Source of the DNA: Poriferisodalis sp965262965
GTDB lineage: Bacteria; Actinomycetota; Acidimicrobiia; Acidimicrobiales; Poriferisodalaceae
Assembly: GCF_965262965.1 (NCBI RefSeq)
Contig: NZ_OZ253573.1
Location: 3,720,001-3,784,000 of the forward strand
Length of the DNA: 64,000 nucleotides
Direction: 5' to 3'
The position numbers and the translations under genes were made by a program. Each line of letters opens with the position of its first letter. Position 1 is the stretch's first letter. A model generated the notes under the pieces. That model searched no databases and had not been told where the DNA came from. It saw only the letters and a program-made list of their open reading frames with translations. Positions 26,198-34,857 of the stretch are shown in pieces.

Positions 26198-26984
26198 GGT
26201 GGAGGTTCCCGACGGCCCGGATTCGGGAATGCGCATCGATCTGTTCACGATCTTTCCTGATGAACTCAACGTCATGTGCGACTTGAGCGTGCTGGGTCGA
26301 GCTCGCCGCGCGAGCCTGCTGGACCTGCGATGCCACGACCTGCGGATGGCCGCAACGGGCGCGCATCGCAGCGTCGACGATGCGCCGTTCGGTGGCGGAC
26401 CGGGCATGATCCTTGCGCCCGAACCGGTGTTCGCGGCTGTGGAGATGGTCGACCCGCCGCGCCCTCTGTTGCTGCTGGACGCTGGAGGGCATCGATTCGA
26501 CCAGGCAACCGCTGCAGAGCTGGCAGCGGGGGGCGGCTTCAGTCTGCTGTGTGGGCGCTACGAAGGTGTCGACGAGCGCATTCGCGTCGCGCTTGTCGAC
26601 GGATCGCTGTCGGTGGGCGACGTCGTGCTTGCCGGAGGCGAATTCGCCGCCATGGTTGTCGTCGAGGCCGTTGCCCGGCTCGTGCCTGGCGTGCTCGGCA
26701 ACGCCGACTCCAGCACAGACGAGAGCTTCGCCAGCGGCTTGCTGGAATACCCGCATTGGACCCGCCCCGCATCGTTTCGAGATCTCGACGTCCCCGAGGT
26801 GCTCCGCAGCGGTCACCATGAGCGCGTCGCTCGATGGCGGCGCGCCATGGCGCTGGTGCGCACGGCCCGGGAACGTCCCGATCTGCTCGCGGCCCGGGGG
26901 CTCGACGACAACGACCAAGCGTTGCTTGATGAGTTTGGACTGTCGATGTCCGACAGCGGAGTTCCTGGGAGTTCTCGCCGGTAG
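26190..26984 (+). CDS. trmD: tRNA (guanine37-N1)-methyltransferase TrmD
   Basis: 264 residues from the ATG at 26190, overlapping rimM by 8 bases; the ATG at 26229 (MRIDLFTIFPDE, the usual family N-terminus) may be the real start. The deep trefoil-knot SAM site shows in LLCGRYEGVDERI, VGDVVLAGGEFAAMV and SGLLEYPHWTRP. TrmD methylates G37 next to the anticodon to prevent frameshifting. The end of the protein is low complexity. Confidence 0.94.
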   Translation: MAEVEVPDGPDSGMRIDLFTIFPDELNVMCDLSVLGRARRASLLDLRCHDLRMAATGAHRSVDDAPFGGGPGMILAPEPVFAAVEMVDPPRPLLLLDAGGHRFDQATAAELAAGGGFSLLCGRYEGVDERIRVALVDGSLSVGDVVLAGGEFAAMVVVEAVARLVPGVLGNADSSTDESFASGLLEYPHWTRPASFRDLDVPEVLRSGHHERVARWRRAMALVRTARERPDLLAARGLDDNDQALLDEFGLSMSDSGVPGSSRR

Positions 26985-27052
26985 CCTCGCCGGACGTCCT
27001 GTTCGCCGGACCGCCCAATTGTCAGGTCGCAGACCCCAGGAGCCGGACTGCC

Positions 27053-27397
27053 ATGCAGAGCACCGATCTTGTCGACCAGCCTCGTCTGCGCGACGACCAC
27101 CCCGAATTCAGCCCCGGAGACACGGTGCGCGTCCATGTACGCGTCGTCGAGGGCAATCGACAGCGGACCCAGGTCTTCGAGGGGTACGTCATCGCACGGC
27201 AATCCACCGGCATCAGTGAAACGTTCACCGTTCGCAAGCTCAGCTTCGGTGTCGGCGTCGAGCGGACCTTCCCGCTGCACGCGCCGACAATCGCCAAGAT
27301 CGAGCGCGTGGCCGTCGGCGACGTTCGTCGGGCGAAGCTGTACTACCTGCGCGACCGCGTCGGCAAAGCAGCGCGCATCAAAGAGAAGCGCTTCTAA
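27053..27397 (+). CDS. rplS: 50S ribosomal protein L19
   Basis: 114 residues from ATG with an upstream AGGAG. FSPGDTVRVHVRVVEGNRQRTQVFEGYVIARQ and the C-terminal KLYYLRDRVGKAARIKEKR are diagnostic. L19 lies at the 30S-50S interface. It follows trmD by 68 bases, the universal rpsP-rimM-trmD-rplS order. Confidence 0.97.
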   Translation: MQSTDLVDQPRLRDDHPEFSPGDTVRVHVRVVEGNRQRTQVFEGYVIARQSTGISETFTVRKLSFGVGVERTFPLHAPTIAKIERVAVGDVRRAKLYYLRDRVGKAARIKEKRF

Positions 27398-27436
27398 ACC
27401 GCTCGCCGACCAGCCGCTCTGCAACGCTGCGAGCGC

Positions 27437-27781
27437 GTGACTGCCGGCCGCCAAGCCCTGGGCCGCTTCGGCGAGGACCGCGCTGCGCGCTGGTACGTCG
27501 AGCGCGGCTATCGAGTTCTTGAGCGCAATTGGCGTTGCGCCGAGGGCGAACTCGATCTCATCGTCACCGACGGCACCGATCTGGTCGTCTGCGAGGTGAA
27601 GACCAGATCGACCGACAGCTTCGGCACCGGCTTCGAGGCGATCACCCCTCGCAAGCAGCAGCGGGTGCGACGTCTGGCCGCACAGTACCTGCGCGAGGGC
27701 CCCGGCTGGGCCGGGCCGGTGCGCTTCGATGCTGTCTCCGTCGTCGCTGGCAAGGTCGAAGTGATTCAGGGGGCATTCTGA
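27437..27781 (+). CDS. YraN/UPF0102 family nuclease-fold protein
   Basis: 114 residues from a GTG. GRFGEDRAARWYVERGYRVLERNWR, EGELDLIVTDGTDLVVCEVKTRS and the QQRVRRLAAQYL segment follow the UPF0102 pattern, a restriction-endonuclease-like fold with a conserved ExxxD...ExK site (here GELD and EVK). Function unproven; often next to comM and dprA, as here. The lepB and rnhB genes that usually lie between rplS and this gene are absent. Confidence 0.9.
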   Translation: MTAGRQALGRFGEDRAARWYVERGYRVLERNWRCAEGELDLIVTDGTDLVVCEVKTRSTDSFGTGFEAITPRKQQRVRRLAAQYLREGPGWAGPVRFDAVSVVAGKVEVIQGAF

Positions 27782-27824
27782 GCCCAAGTCGCCGGACGCT
27801 GCCGCGTGAGTCCTTGCCGCGCTG

Positions 27825-28034
27825 TCAGCCGCGCGGTCGGCGCCGGTCGCGTGCCTGCCAGCAGCTCCAATGCCAGTGACGGCGCAGGTCAGGGGCCTCG
27901 GTGGGCACCGCCACGATATGACCGACGCCGGCGTCGATGTCGTTGGCACAGCCGCCGCAGACGTAGCGCTTGCGAGCCTCGTAGGGCTGCACGCGGCGGA
28001 CTTCGTAACCCGGGACCTCTTCGTCATCTCGCAT
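27825..28034 (-). CDS. Small conserved Cys/His protein
   Basis: 69 residues from ATG. The pattern YVCGGCANDIDAGVGHIVAVP then RRHWHWSCW gives a CxxC plus His and Cys that could bind zinc; similar small proteins with a CxxC...GxGHxVxVP...RRHWHxxCW layout occur in many actinobacteria, by memory. Function unknown. The frame is open further upstream, but the ATG sits 6 bases from the stop of the preceding minus-strand gene, implying a two-gene unit. Confidence 0.65.
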   Translation of the reverse strand: MRDDEEVPGYEVRRVQPYEARKRYVCGGCANDIDAGVGHIVAVPTEAPDLRRHWHWSCWQARDRRRPRG

Positions 28035-28039
28035 CTGGG

Positions 28040-28150
28040 TCAGCCCCACAGTGCCCACACCAGCAACGCCAATGCGACCGAGGTGGCCGCCGCCACGAGC
28101 ACGTAATCGACCCGCGTGGTGCGGTGCTTGCGATACGGGTCGTAGCCCAC
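28040..28150 (-). CDS. Very small single-helix membrane protein
   Basis: 36 residues from a GTG: a basic, Tyr/Arg-rich N-terminus (GYDPYRKHRTTRVDY) then one hydrophobic helix (about 16-34). The positive-inside pattern and tight coupling to the Cys/His protein after it argue for a real gene. Function unknown. Confidence 0.5.
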   Translation of the reverse strand: MGYDPYRKHRTTRVDYVLVAAATSVALALLVWALWG

Positions 28151-28472
28151 GCCTGCAGTATCGCCCGAGAGACAGACCGCGCGGAACCGCAGCGAACGAG
28201 AGCGGGGGACAAATGGCTTCGCCACACAGGCCGACAACTGTCACCTCACGCGCGTTGCGCAACACCGCGCACCCCGCGCAAGAAAGTTGCTTGGAGTCCG
28301 CGAGCACGCCGCCTACGGTCCCGCTGTACCGCAGCGCCTCGGCCCCTTCGTTGAGCGGGACCTCGGCGACGCATGCTGCGGCACTTCGATCGTCGCCCCT
28401 AGCGGGCATCCCCAGTGATCCCCGGGCTGCACCGTCGGGTGCCGTTGTCCCGGATCTGTCGAAGGAATCCCC
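28151..28472. other. 322-base gap with comM leader
   Basis: No gene is supported here. It contains the second copy of the dispersed 18-bp element (28189-28206), a perfect palindrome GTTGCGCAAC (28254-28263) and, next to comM, GAAGGA as ribosome-binding site. No clear TAnnnT box at leaderless distance. Confidence 0.4.
28189..28206 (+). repeat. Dispersed 18-bp intergenic element, copy 2
   Basis: Identical to 16901-16918 on the same strand; both copies lie in gaps beside small or short-spaced genes. Confidence 0.5.
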
Positions 28473-29990
28473 ATGCTGGCTACTGCTACTTCAGCGACCC
28501 TCGTCGGGGTCAACGGTCACGTCGTCACGGTTGAGGTACACCTGTCCAACGGTTTGCCCTCGTTCACCATCGTCGGTCTCCCTGACGCCGCGTGTCGTGA
28601 GGCTCGCGATCGCGTGCGTGCAGCCGTGATGACGGCTGGGCTCGAGTGGCCCAAGCATCGCGTCACGGTGAATCTGGCTCCTTCGGGGCTGCGCAAGGGC
28701 GGCGCGGCGCTCGATCTTGCGATGGCTGCCGGTGTGCTGGCGGTCACCGAACAGGTGCCGTCGTCATCCCTGCGAGGCAGAGCATTCCTGGGGGAGCTGG
28801 GCCTCGACGGCGCAATTCGGCCTGTGGTCGGCGCGCTTCCGCTGGTAGATGCGCTCAGCGACCGCGTGGTGATCGTGCCGCGAGAGGCGTATCACGTTGC
28901 GGTCGCAGCGGGCTCCAAGGAGGTCTATGCGGTCGAAACACTGGGCCAGCTGGCTTCGGTGCTCGCCGGCAAGACGCCATGGCCCGATCCGCCACCGGAC
29001 CCTCCGCCTCAGCGCCGAGTGTGCGGACCGGACCTCCGCGATGTCGTCGGCCAGCCCCAGGCACGACGGGCCATCGAGGTCGCAGCCGCGGGAGGACACC
29101 ACCTTTTGATGCTGGGTCCGCCCGGTGCAGGCAAAACGATGCTGGCGCGGCGACTTGTCGGCCTGCTGCCCGATCTCGGCCGCGAATTCGCCCTGGCGGC
29201 GACTCGGGTGCAATCCGCGGCGGGACTCCCGTTGCCCACGGGTCTGGCGACGAGTCCGATACTTCGCAACCCGCATCACACCGCGACAATGGCTGCGCTC
29301 ATTGGCGGGGGATCGGCGGCAATCCGTCCGGGGGAGATCTCGCTCGCACATCGAGGCGTGCTGTTTCTCGACGAACTCGGAGAGTTCGCACCGAGCGTGC
29401 TCGACGCCCTGCGCCAACCGCTCGAAGAAGGTGTCGTGCGCGTCAGTCGGGCTGCGGGGGCCTGCGAATTTCCTGCCCGCTTTCTGCTGGTCGCGGCGAT
29501 GAACCCCTGCCCGTGCGGCCAAGCCGGACGGCCCGGCAGTTGCCGTTGCTCAGATCACGCCCGCCAACGCTATGCACGGCGCCTGTCGGGCCCGCTGCTG
29601 GACCGCTTCGATCTGCGTGTCATGGTGCAGCGGCCCGAGCCCGATGCGCTGCTCAACGGCGCGCGGGGTGAACCGACATCAGCGGTCGCGGCCCGCGTGG
29701 CCGCAGCGCGCGCTCGCGCGACGGCTCGCGGAATCGAGACGAACGCCGAGCTCACAGGCACGCAATTGGAGGGTCACACACGGCTGACTGACGGAGCGCG
29801 AGAAGTGTTACGCGAGCGCCTGCAGCGGGGTCTGCTCAGCGGCCGGGGGATGCACCGCGTTCGCTGCGTCGCGCTCACCCTGTGCGATCTCGCCGGCGAC
29901 GAACCGATCATCGACGAGTCCCGGTTGGCCGAGGCGCTCAACCTCCGAGCCAATACCGGCAAGCTGCTCGGAACAGCGGCAGCCCAGTGA
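28473..29990 (+). CDS. comM: ComM/YifB-type AAA+ ATPase (Mg-chelatase-like)
   Basis: 505 residues from ATG. The Lon-protease-like N-terminal domain (1-180) begins MLATATSATLVGVNGHVVTVEVHLSNGLP. The AAA+ core has Walker A GPPGAGKT (about 215), Walker B LFLDEL, and the Cys-rich AMNPCPCGQAGRPGSCRCS, which may bind zinc; a C-terminal Mg_chelatase_C domain follows. In competent bacteria ComM is a hexameric branch-migration helicase that integrates incoming DNA. It overlaps dprA by one base and stands in a dprA-xerC cluster. Confidence 0.94.
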   Translation: MLATATSATLVGVNGHVVTVEVHLSNGLPSFTIVGLPDAACREARDRVRAAVMTAGLEWPKHRVTVNLAPSGLRKGGAALDLAMAAGVLAVTEQVPSSSLRGRAFLGELGLDGAIRPVVGALPLVDALSDRVVIVPREAYHVAVAAGSKEVYAVETLGQLASVLAGKTPWPDPPPDPPPQRRVCGPDLRDVVGQPQARRAIEVAAAGGHHLLMLGPPGAGKTMLARRLVGLLPDLGREFALAATRVQSAAGLPLPTGLATSPILRNPHHTATMAALIGGGSAAIRPGEISLAHRGVLFLDELGEFAPSVLDALRQPLEEGVVRVSRAAGACEFPARFLLVAAMNPCPCGQAGRPGSCRCSDHARQRYARRLSGPLLDRFDLRVMVQRPEPDALLNGARGEPTSAVAARVAAARARATARGIETNAELTGTQLEGHTRLTDGAREVLRERLQRGLLSGRGMHRVRCVALTLCDLAGDEPIIDESRLAEALNLRANTGKLLGTAAAQ

Positions 29991-31183
29991 TGGGGCCCAG
30001 TGGCGGCTCGACAGTGACGGCAACGGGATCTGCTGTGGCGGAGCGGGCCGAGCTCGGCGCGTTGCTGGAACTGTGCTCACTGCCGCATGTCGGCCCTGCC
30101 CGAATGCGTGCACTGCTTGACGGTGCCAGTGCACAAGAAGCCATCGCGAAGCTCTGCCGCGGGCGCTCTGATTCGCTCGGAGCCCTGCTGGTGTGCCCGG
30201 GAGTGACCGGGGTGCTCGTGGGGTCCTGGCGTGCAGCGCTGGCCGCAGCACACGAGCGAGCAGCGAGCAACGGTTGTCCAGTTGGCGTCGATCGCCTCGC
30301 AGCACATGAGCAGGCGGGCGTGTGGCTGGAAATACCGACCGGCGGAGAAACTGGAGAAGTCTGGAAGGTGGATCCCGAACCGCCAGCACTGCTGTTCGGG
30401 CGCGGCACGCAGCTTTATGCCGCGACGAGACGGGTCGGCATCGTCGGCACCCGCCGGTGCAGCGCCTACGGCCGCACCGTCGCGCAGCAGCTTGGGGAGG
30501 GTCTCGCCGAGGCTGGGGTGACCGTCGTGTCGGGTCTCGCCTCAGGGATCGACGGCATCGCGCAGCGAGCGGCATTGGACGCGGGCGGTCTGGTCATCGG
30601 TGTCGTCGGCAGTGGCCTCGATCACGTCTACCCGGCCTCGAACCGATCGCTGTGGGTCGACATCGCACAGCGCGGCACGCTGCTCAGCGAATACCCCCTC
30701 GGCACGCCAGCGCTGCGGTGGCGCTTTCCGGCCAGGAACCGCATCGTCGCGGCACTGTGCGATGTGCTGGTGGTGGTCGAGTCCGCCGAGTCTGGCGGTT
30801 CGCTCTACACCGTCGACGCCGCCGCGGAACGAGGCCGACCTGTCATGGCGGTTCCGGGGCCCATTACCAGCGATGTCTCGATGGGCACGAACCGTCTCTT
30901 GGCCGAGGGCTGTCCACCCGTGTGCGACGTCGGGGACATCTTGCTGGCGCTGGGATGGAGCGAACTCGAATCGGCGCCGAGTGGAGCGTTGTTCGAACTG
31001 CCGATGCCCGAATCGCCGCTCGACCGCACAGTTCTTGACGAACTCGGTCCGGCCTCACGTACGGCCGATGAACTCGTGCTGTGCACCGGTGCCGGCCTGG
31101 CGGAGGTGGCGGCGTCGCTCGGGCGCTTGGAGCTGTCGGGCTGGGCGGCCGAGACAGCTGGATGGTGGGAGCGCACGCGATGA
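29990..31183 (+). CDS. dprA: DNA-processing protein DprA
   Basis: 397 residues from an ATG that shares one base with the comM stop. It has an N-terminal helical domain, then the Rossmann-like core: RRVGIVGTRRCSAYGRTVAQQL, VVSGLASGIDGIAQRAAL, VIGVVGSGLDHVYPASN and LLSEYPLGTPALRWRFPARNRIVAAL. A C-terminal winged-helix-like domain (about 340-395) follows. DprA loads RecA on incoming single strands during transformation. The pair with comM suggests that DNA uptake was or is possible. Confidence 0.95.
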   Translation: MGPSGGSTVTATGSAVAERAELGALLELCSLPHVGPARMRALLDGASAQEAIAKLCRGRSDSLGALLVCPGVTGVLVGSWRAALAAAHERAASNGCPVGVDRLAAHEQAGVWLEIPTGGETGEVWKVDPEPPALLFGRGTQLYAATRRVGIVGTRRCSAYGRTVAQQLGEGLAEAGVTVVSGLASGIDGIAQRAALDAGGLVIGVVGSGLDHVYPASNRSLWVDIAQRGTLLSEYPLGTPALRWRFPARNRIVAALCDVLVVVESAESGGSLYTVDAAAERGRPVMAVPGPITSDVSMGTNRLLAEGCPPVCDVGDILLALGWSELESAPSGALFELPMPESPLDRTVLDELGPASRTADELVLCTGAGLAEVAASLGRLELSGWAAETAGWWERTR

Positions 31184-31219
31184 CCTCAGCCGTGATCCGG
31201 CCTCTGAATCCGCCCGGTC

Positions 31220-32152
31220 GTGGCCCAACGCATCGGTACTGTGGATCTGGTGGTCCAAGCGCCCCCCGAGTGGCGGATCTCCGAATTTGTGCTGTCGCTG
31301 ACGGCGGCGTCCGACGCCACCAAGCGGGCGTACCGCACCGACCTGAGCCAGTTCGCGCAGTGGGCCGCCCGCGGCGGAATCGATCGTCCCGACGACGTCG
31401 ATCGGCGCTGGCTGCGGCGCTTTGTGTCACACCTGTCCGTACGCGGGTTGTCTCGGCGCTCAGTCGCACGCAAGGCGTCTGCACTGCGGCGCTACTTCGC
31501 CTGGCTGCAGCGCGACGGCGCGATCAGTGTCGACCCCACCATCGGTCTCGCGGCACCAGCCGGCTCGGGCAGGCTTCCGCGAGTTCTGTCGGTGGGCGAG
31601 ATGTCCGAAATGCTCGGAGACGGGTCGGTGCCCGACGGCGCCGTGGCGTTGCGCGACCTGTTGGTGCTGGAGCTCCTGTACGGCAGCGGACTGCGCGTCG
31701 CCGAACTCTGTGGCCTGGACCGCGACGCGTTCAGGTCCCCGAACACCCACATCGACGTGGTCGGCAAGGGATCGAAGCATCGGCGCATCCCGCTCAGCGA
31801 GCCAGCCACGAAGCTGTTCGAGGCTTGGTGCAGCGGCGGCAGCGACGATTTCGACGAGGCGAAGCTGGCCCGTCCCGCCGACCGCGACAACGCAGCGCTG
31901 CTGGTGAACCTGCGGGGCAAGCGACTGGGTCCACGCGACGTTCAGCGGATCCTCGACCGTCACGCCGCGACGCCGACTCATCCGCACGCGCTGCGCCACA
32001 CCTATGCGACGCACTTGCTCGACGGTGGCGCCGACTTGCGCGTCGTGCAGGAACTGCTGGGTCACGAGCGGCTCAGCACCACGCAGATCTACACGAGGGT
32101 GAGCCGCGAGCGCCTGCGCGAGGTGTACGACTCGGCACATCCTCGGGCCTGA
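31220..32152 (+). CDS. xerC: Tyrosine recombinase XerC/XerD type
   Basis: 310 residues from a GTG. It has a SAM-like N-terminal core-binding domain (about 15-105) and a catalytic domain with the complete set: Arg in GSGLRVAEL (about 158), Lys in VVGKGSKHRR, HALRHTYATHLL, His in LGHERLSTTQIY and nucleophile Tyr291. Xer recombinases resolve chromosome dimers at dif. The location beside dprA and rpsB fits the actinobacterial xerC gene rather than a phage integrase. Confidence 0.9.
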   Translation: MAQRIGTVDLVVQAPPEWRISEFVLSLTAASDATKRAYRTDLSQFAQWAARGGIDRPDDVDRRWLRRFVSHLSVRGLSRRSVARKASALRRYFAWLQRDGAISVDPTIGLAAPAGSGRLPRVLSVGEMSEMLGDGSVPDGAVALRDLLVLELLYGSGLRVAELCGLDRDAFRSPNTHIDVVGKGSKHRRIPLSEPATKLFEAWCSGGSDDFDEAKLARPADRDNAALLVNLRGKRLGPRDVQRILDRHAATPTHPHALRHTYATHLLDGGADLRVVQELLGHERLSTTQIYTRVSRERLREVYDSAHPRA

Positions 32153-32769
32153 GTGGGTCCTCGCATGCTTGCCCACGGTTACGGCGCGGCGTAACGGGCA
32201 CGATCATTGCGCTGACGGTCGCCGTGGGTGTGAGCACGGGCGCGGTGCTCGCGGCCGCAGTGCCCGCAGCGGCGCAGTCTGCACCAGGGGTGCGGCCCGT
32301 CAACTACGTGTGGCCAGTCGCGGGAACGGTCATTGATCCGTTCCGACCGCCTTCGCATCCATACGGGCCCGGCAACCGCGGTCTGGAGATCGCGACGCAG
32401 CCCGGTTCGTTCTACCGGGCGGCAGCGGAGGGTGTTGTGAGCTTCGCTGGGCCGGTCGGAGGACGGCTGCACCTCACCGTCACCCATCCTGACGGGCTGC
32501 GTGTCTCGTATTCGGGAGTCGCCAGTATCCGAATCAGGCGCGGCGCTCGAGTCCGCCAGGGCGAAGTGCTCGGCACGACCGGCGACCGGCTGCACGTCGG
32601 CGTGCGCCGCGGCGAGGTCTACGTCGACCCCGCTGCCGTCTTCGGCGACGACGGATCGGCGACAGTCGGTCATCGGCGGCCCGCAGCGAGATTGGTACCG
32701 ACGGGCGTGTCGGTGTATCGCCTGCAACTGCGCTGGTTACACTCCGGCGCTGGCATCGCGGCGCTGTGA
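32149..32769 (+). CDS. Secreted LytM/M23-fold protein with degenerate zinc site
   Basis: The frame has a signal-like helix (GTIIALTVAVGVSTGAVLAAAVPAAAQS) followed by a LytM domain: VWPVAGTVIDPFRPP, the GxxxxxxxxGxFYRAAAEGVVSFAG turn and GARVRQGEVLGTTGDRLHVGVRRGEVYVDP. The canonical HxGxD and HxH zinc ligands read NRGLE and RLH, so peptidase activity is unlikely. No ATG, GTG or TTG lies between the xerC stop and the signal helix; the start shown is a CTG overlapping that stop and is uncertain. An M23 gene beside rpsB is common in actinobacteria. Confidence 0.7.
   Translation: MSGSSHACPRLRRGVTGTIIALTVAVGVSTGAVLAAAVPAAAQSAPGVRPVNYVWPVAGTVIDPFRPPSHPYGPGNRGLEIATQPGSFYRAAAEGVVSFAGPVGGRLHLTVTHPDGLRVSYSGVASIRIRRGARVRQGEVLGTTGDRLHVGVRRGEVYVDPAAVFGDDGSATVGHRRPAARLVPTGVSVYRLQLRWLHSGAGIAAL
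32738..32743 (+). promoter_or_regulatory. -10 box (TACACT) of the rpsB-tsf operon
   Basis: TACACT inside the end of the M23-fold gene would start a leader of about 185 bases before rpsB. Long rpsB leaders carry S2 autoregulation in many bacteria; no structure was assigned here. Confidence 0.35.
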
Positions 32770-32934
32770 GGCTTGCTCTCGGGCGCTTCGGCCAGCCAAA
32801 ACCCCAATGCGCGAGTTGCGCCAGTACCACTGGCGGAATAAGCGCCCGATCAGCTGAGGCGACCCCACGGTCGTCGCTGCGAAGCAGCGGCGTCGTCCCC
32901 AGCGCAGCACCGCGAACCGTGGGGAGGAGCAACC

Positions 32935-33948
32935 ATGTCCGCTGTCGTGACAATGACCGATCTGCTCACCGCCGGTGTCCATTTCGGTCATCAGACCCGC
33001 CGTTGGAATCCCAAGATGGAGCGCTTCCTGTGGGGAGAGCGCAACGGCATCTACATCATCGACTTGCGTCAAACGCTCGGTTTGCTCGAGAACGCCTACG
33101 GCTACGTGCGTGACACGGTGGCGGGCGGCGGCACCATCCTCTTCGTCGGCACCAAGCGTCAGGCTCAGCACCCGATTCAGCACCACGCCAATGCCTGTGG
33201 CATGCCCTATGTCAATCAGCGGTGGCTGGGCGGCATGCTCACGAATTTCCGCACGATCCGCGGCCGTGTCACCAAGATGCTCGAGTACGAACGGATGCGC
33301 GCCGTCGGCGACTTCGAGAACATGCCGAAGAAGGAAGCGCTGCTGCACACCCGTGAGCTGACCAAGCTGCAACGGAACCTCAACGGCATCCGGAACATGG
33401 ACAAGCTGCCCGACGCCGTGTTCGTGCTCGACACGCCGAAGGAGCACATCGCAGTCGCAGAAGCGGTCCGGCTGAAACTGCCGGTCGTCGCCGTTGCCGA
33501 CTCGAATTCCGATCCCGATCCGATCTCCTATGTCATCCCGGGCAACGACGACGCGATCCGCTCGACGGAACTGCTGTGCCGTGTCGTGGCCGACGCCGTT
33601 CGCGAGGGCAAGTTCATGGCAGAGCGCAGCGGTGTCGCGGCGCCGGCTCCCTCGGAGCGCACACCCGAACAAGAAGCTCGCATCGCCGCCCAGCAGGCCG
33701 AAGCGCAGCGCTCCGCCATGGCTGAAGCAGCTGCCAGGGAAGCTCGCATCGCAGCCGATCAGGCGGCCAAGGCGGCGGCGGCAGCCGCGGTGCCTGACAT
33801 GCGGACAGGGGGCGGTGCCGCCGACCTCGACGTTGCCGACCTCGACGTTGCCGACCTCGACGCGGTCGCCGAGCCTGATGCAGCGACGCTCGAGGCTGCG
33901 ACCGTTCCTGGATCGGAAACTGAGGCATCCGACGACCCGTCGCGCTGA
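32935..33948 (+). CDS. rpsB: 30S ribosomal protein S2
   Basis: 337 residues from an ATG after GGGGAGGAGC. The S2 core (1-235) has TDLLTAGVHFGHQTRRWNPKM, ILFVGTKRQAQ, PYVNQRWLGGMLTNF and LPDAVFVLDTPKEHIAVAEA. The last about 95 residues are an Ala/Glu-rich extension containing a threefold ADLDV/A motif encoded by a 15-bp tandem repeat (33820-33864). S2 completes the 30S subunit. Confidence 0.96.
   Translation: MSAVVTMTDLLTAGVHFGHQTRRWNPKMERFLWGERNGIYIIDLRQTLGLLENAYGYVRDTVAGGGTILFVGTKRQAQHPIQHHANACGMPYVNQRWLGGMLTNFRTIRGRVTKMLEYERMRAVGDFENMPKKEALLHTRELTKLQRNLNGIRNMDKLPDAVFVLDTPKEHIAVAEAVRLKLPVVAVADSNSDPDPISYVIPGNDDAIRSTELLCRVVADAVREGKFMAERSGVAAPAPSERTPEQEARIAAQQAEAQRSAMAEAAAREARIAADQAAKAAAAAAVPDMRTGGGAADLDVADLDVADLDAVAEPDAATLEAATVPGSETEASDDPSR
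33820..33864 (+). repeat. 15-bp tandem repeat (three copies) in the rpsB tail
   Basis: GCCGACCTCGACGTT occurs twice and a third time with a changed last codon. It encodes ADLDV-ADLDV-ADLDA and could vary in copy number without breaking frame. Confidence 0.85.
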
Positions 33949-34046
33949 GCGCGCAACGCTCGGCAGGCATCACTGAGCAGCTCAGTACTCAACATCTCAA
34001 GACTCAACAGCTCACACGAACGACACGGGACAAGGAGTTAGCTGAC

Positions 34047-34853
34047 ATGGCTGCGTTCACCGCCAAGGACGTCCAAGCTCTGCGCCGCGCCACTGGCGCC
34101 GGGATGATGGACGCCAAGAATGCTCTACAGCGCTGCGACGGCGACGCCGATGCAGCCGCAACGTGGCTGCGCGAGAACGGCATCGCGAAGTCCGCTTCTC
34201 GCTCGGATCGCGACAACAGCGAGGGCGTTGTCGTGGCGCAGGTGGCTGCGTCGGCGAACGGCGCAGTCGGCGCGATTGTCGAACTTCGCTGCGAGACCGA
34301 TTTCGTGGCCAAATCCGACGGCTTCCAGTCGATGGCCGATCAGCTGCTGAGCACGGTGCTCACCGCCGGAGCCGATGCGATTGCCGAGCACTCCGCTGCG
34401 CTGGACGACCTGAAGATCACGCTCAAGGAGAACATTGCCGTCGGCAAGATAGAGCGCTTCGAAACGCCTGCCGGATCGAGCCTCGACGCGTACGTGCACC
34501 AGCAGAACGGCCGAGGCGTCAACGCCGTGCTCGTCGAGCTTGACGGCGGCACGTCCGAGATCGCACACGACGTCGCGTTGCACATCGCCAGCAATCGGCC
34601 AACCTACATCCGGCGATCGGATGTGCCCGATGAGGTGCTCAACGCGGAACGGGCAACGCTCGAAGCCATCAGCCGCAACGAGGGCAAGCCCGAGGCTGCG
34701 CTTGCCAAGATCGTCGAAGGTCGCCTGACGGGCTACCTGCGCGAGCACGCGCTGATGGAGCAGAAATTCGTGAAGGACGAGAAGCGGACCATCGCGGATC
34801 TCATCGGATCTGCAGATGTCACGCGCTTCGCCCAGGTCGAGATCGGCCGCTGA
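34047..34853 (+). CDS. tsf: Elongation factor Ts
   Basis: 268 residues from an ATG after AAGGAG. The N-terminal UBA-like domain has VQALRRATGAGMMDAKNAL, followed by the core with VELRCETDFVAKSDGF, the EF-Tu-contact motif. EF-Ts exchanges GDP for GTP on EF-Tu. It lies 98 bases after rpsB, the standard order. Confidence 0.97.
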   Translation: MAAFTAKDVQALRRATGAGMMDAKNALQRCDGDADAAATWLRENGIAKSASRSDRDNSEGVVVAQVAASANGAVGAIVELRCETDFVAKSDGFQSMADQLLSTVLTAGADAIAEHSAALDDLKITLKENIAVGKIERFETPAGSSLDAYVHQQNGRGVNAVLVELDGGTSEIAHDVALHIASNRPTYIRRSDVPDEVLNAERATLEAISRNEGKPEAALAKIVEGRLTGYLREHALMEQKFVKDEKRTIADLIGSADVTRFAQVEIGR

Positions 34854-34857
34854 GCCC

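Noticed and set aside
28024..28409. Longer 194-codon version of the minus-strand Cys/His gene
   Set aside because: The N-terminal 125 residues are low-complexity and overlap the 36-residue membrane gene; the ATG at 28034 gives the conserved part only.
31220..32152. Integrase of a mobile element
   Set aside because: The recombinase sits in the dprA-rpsB housekeeping context with no att sites or cargo, fitting XerC.
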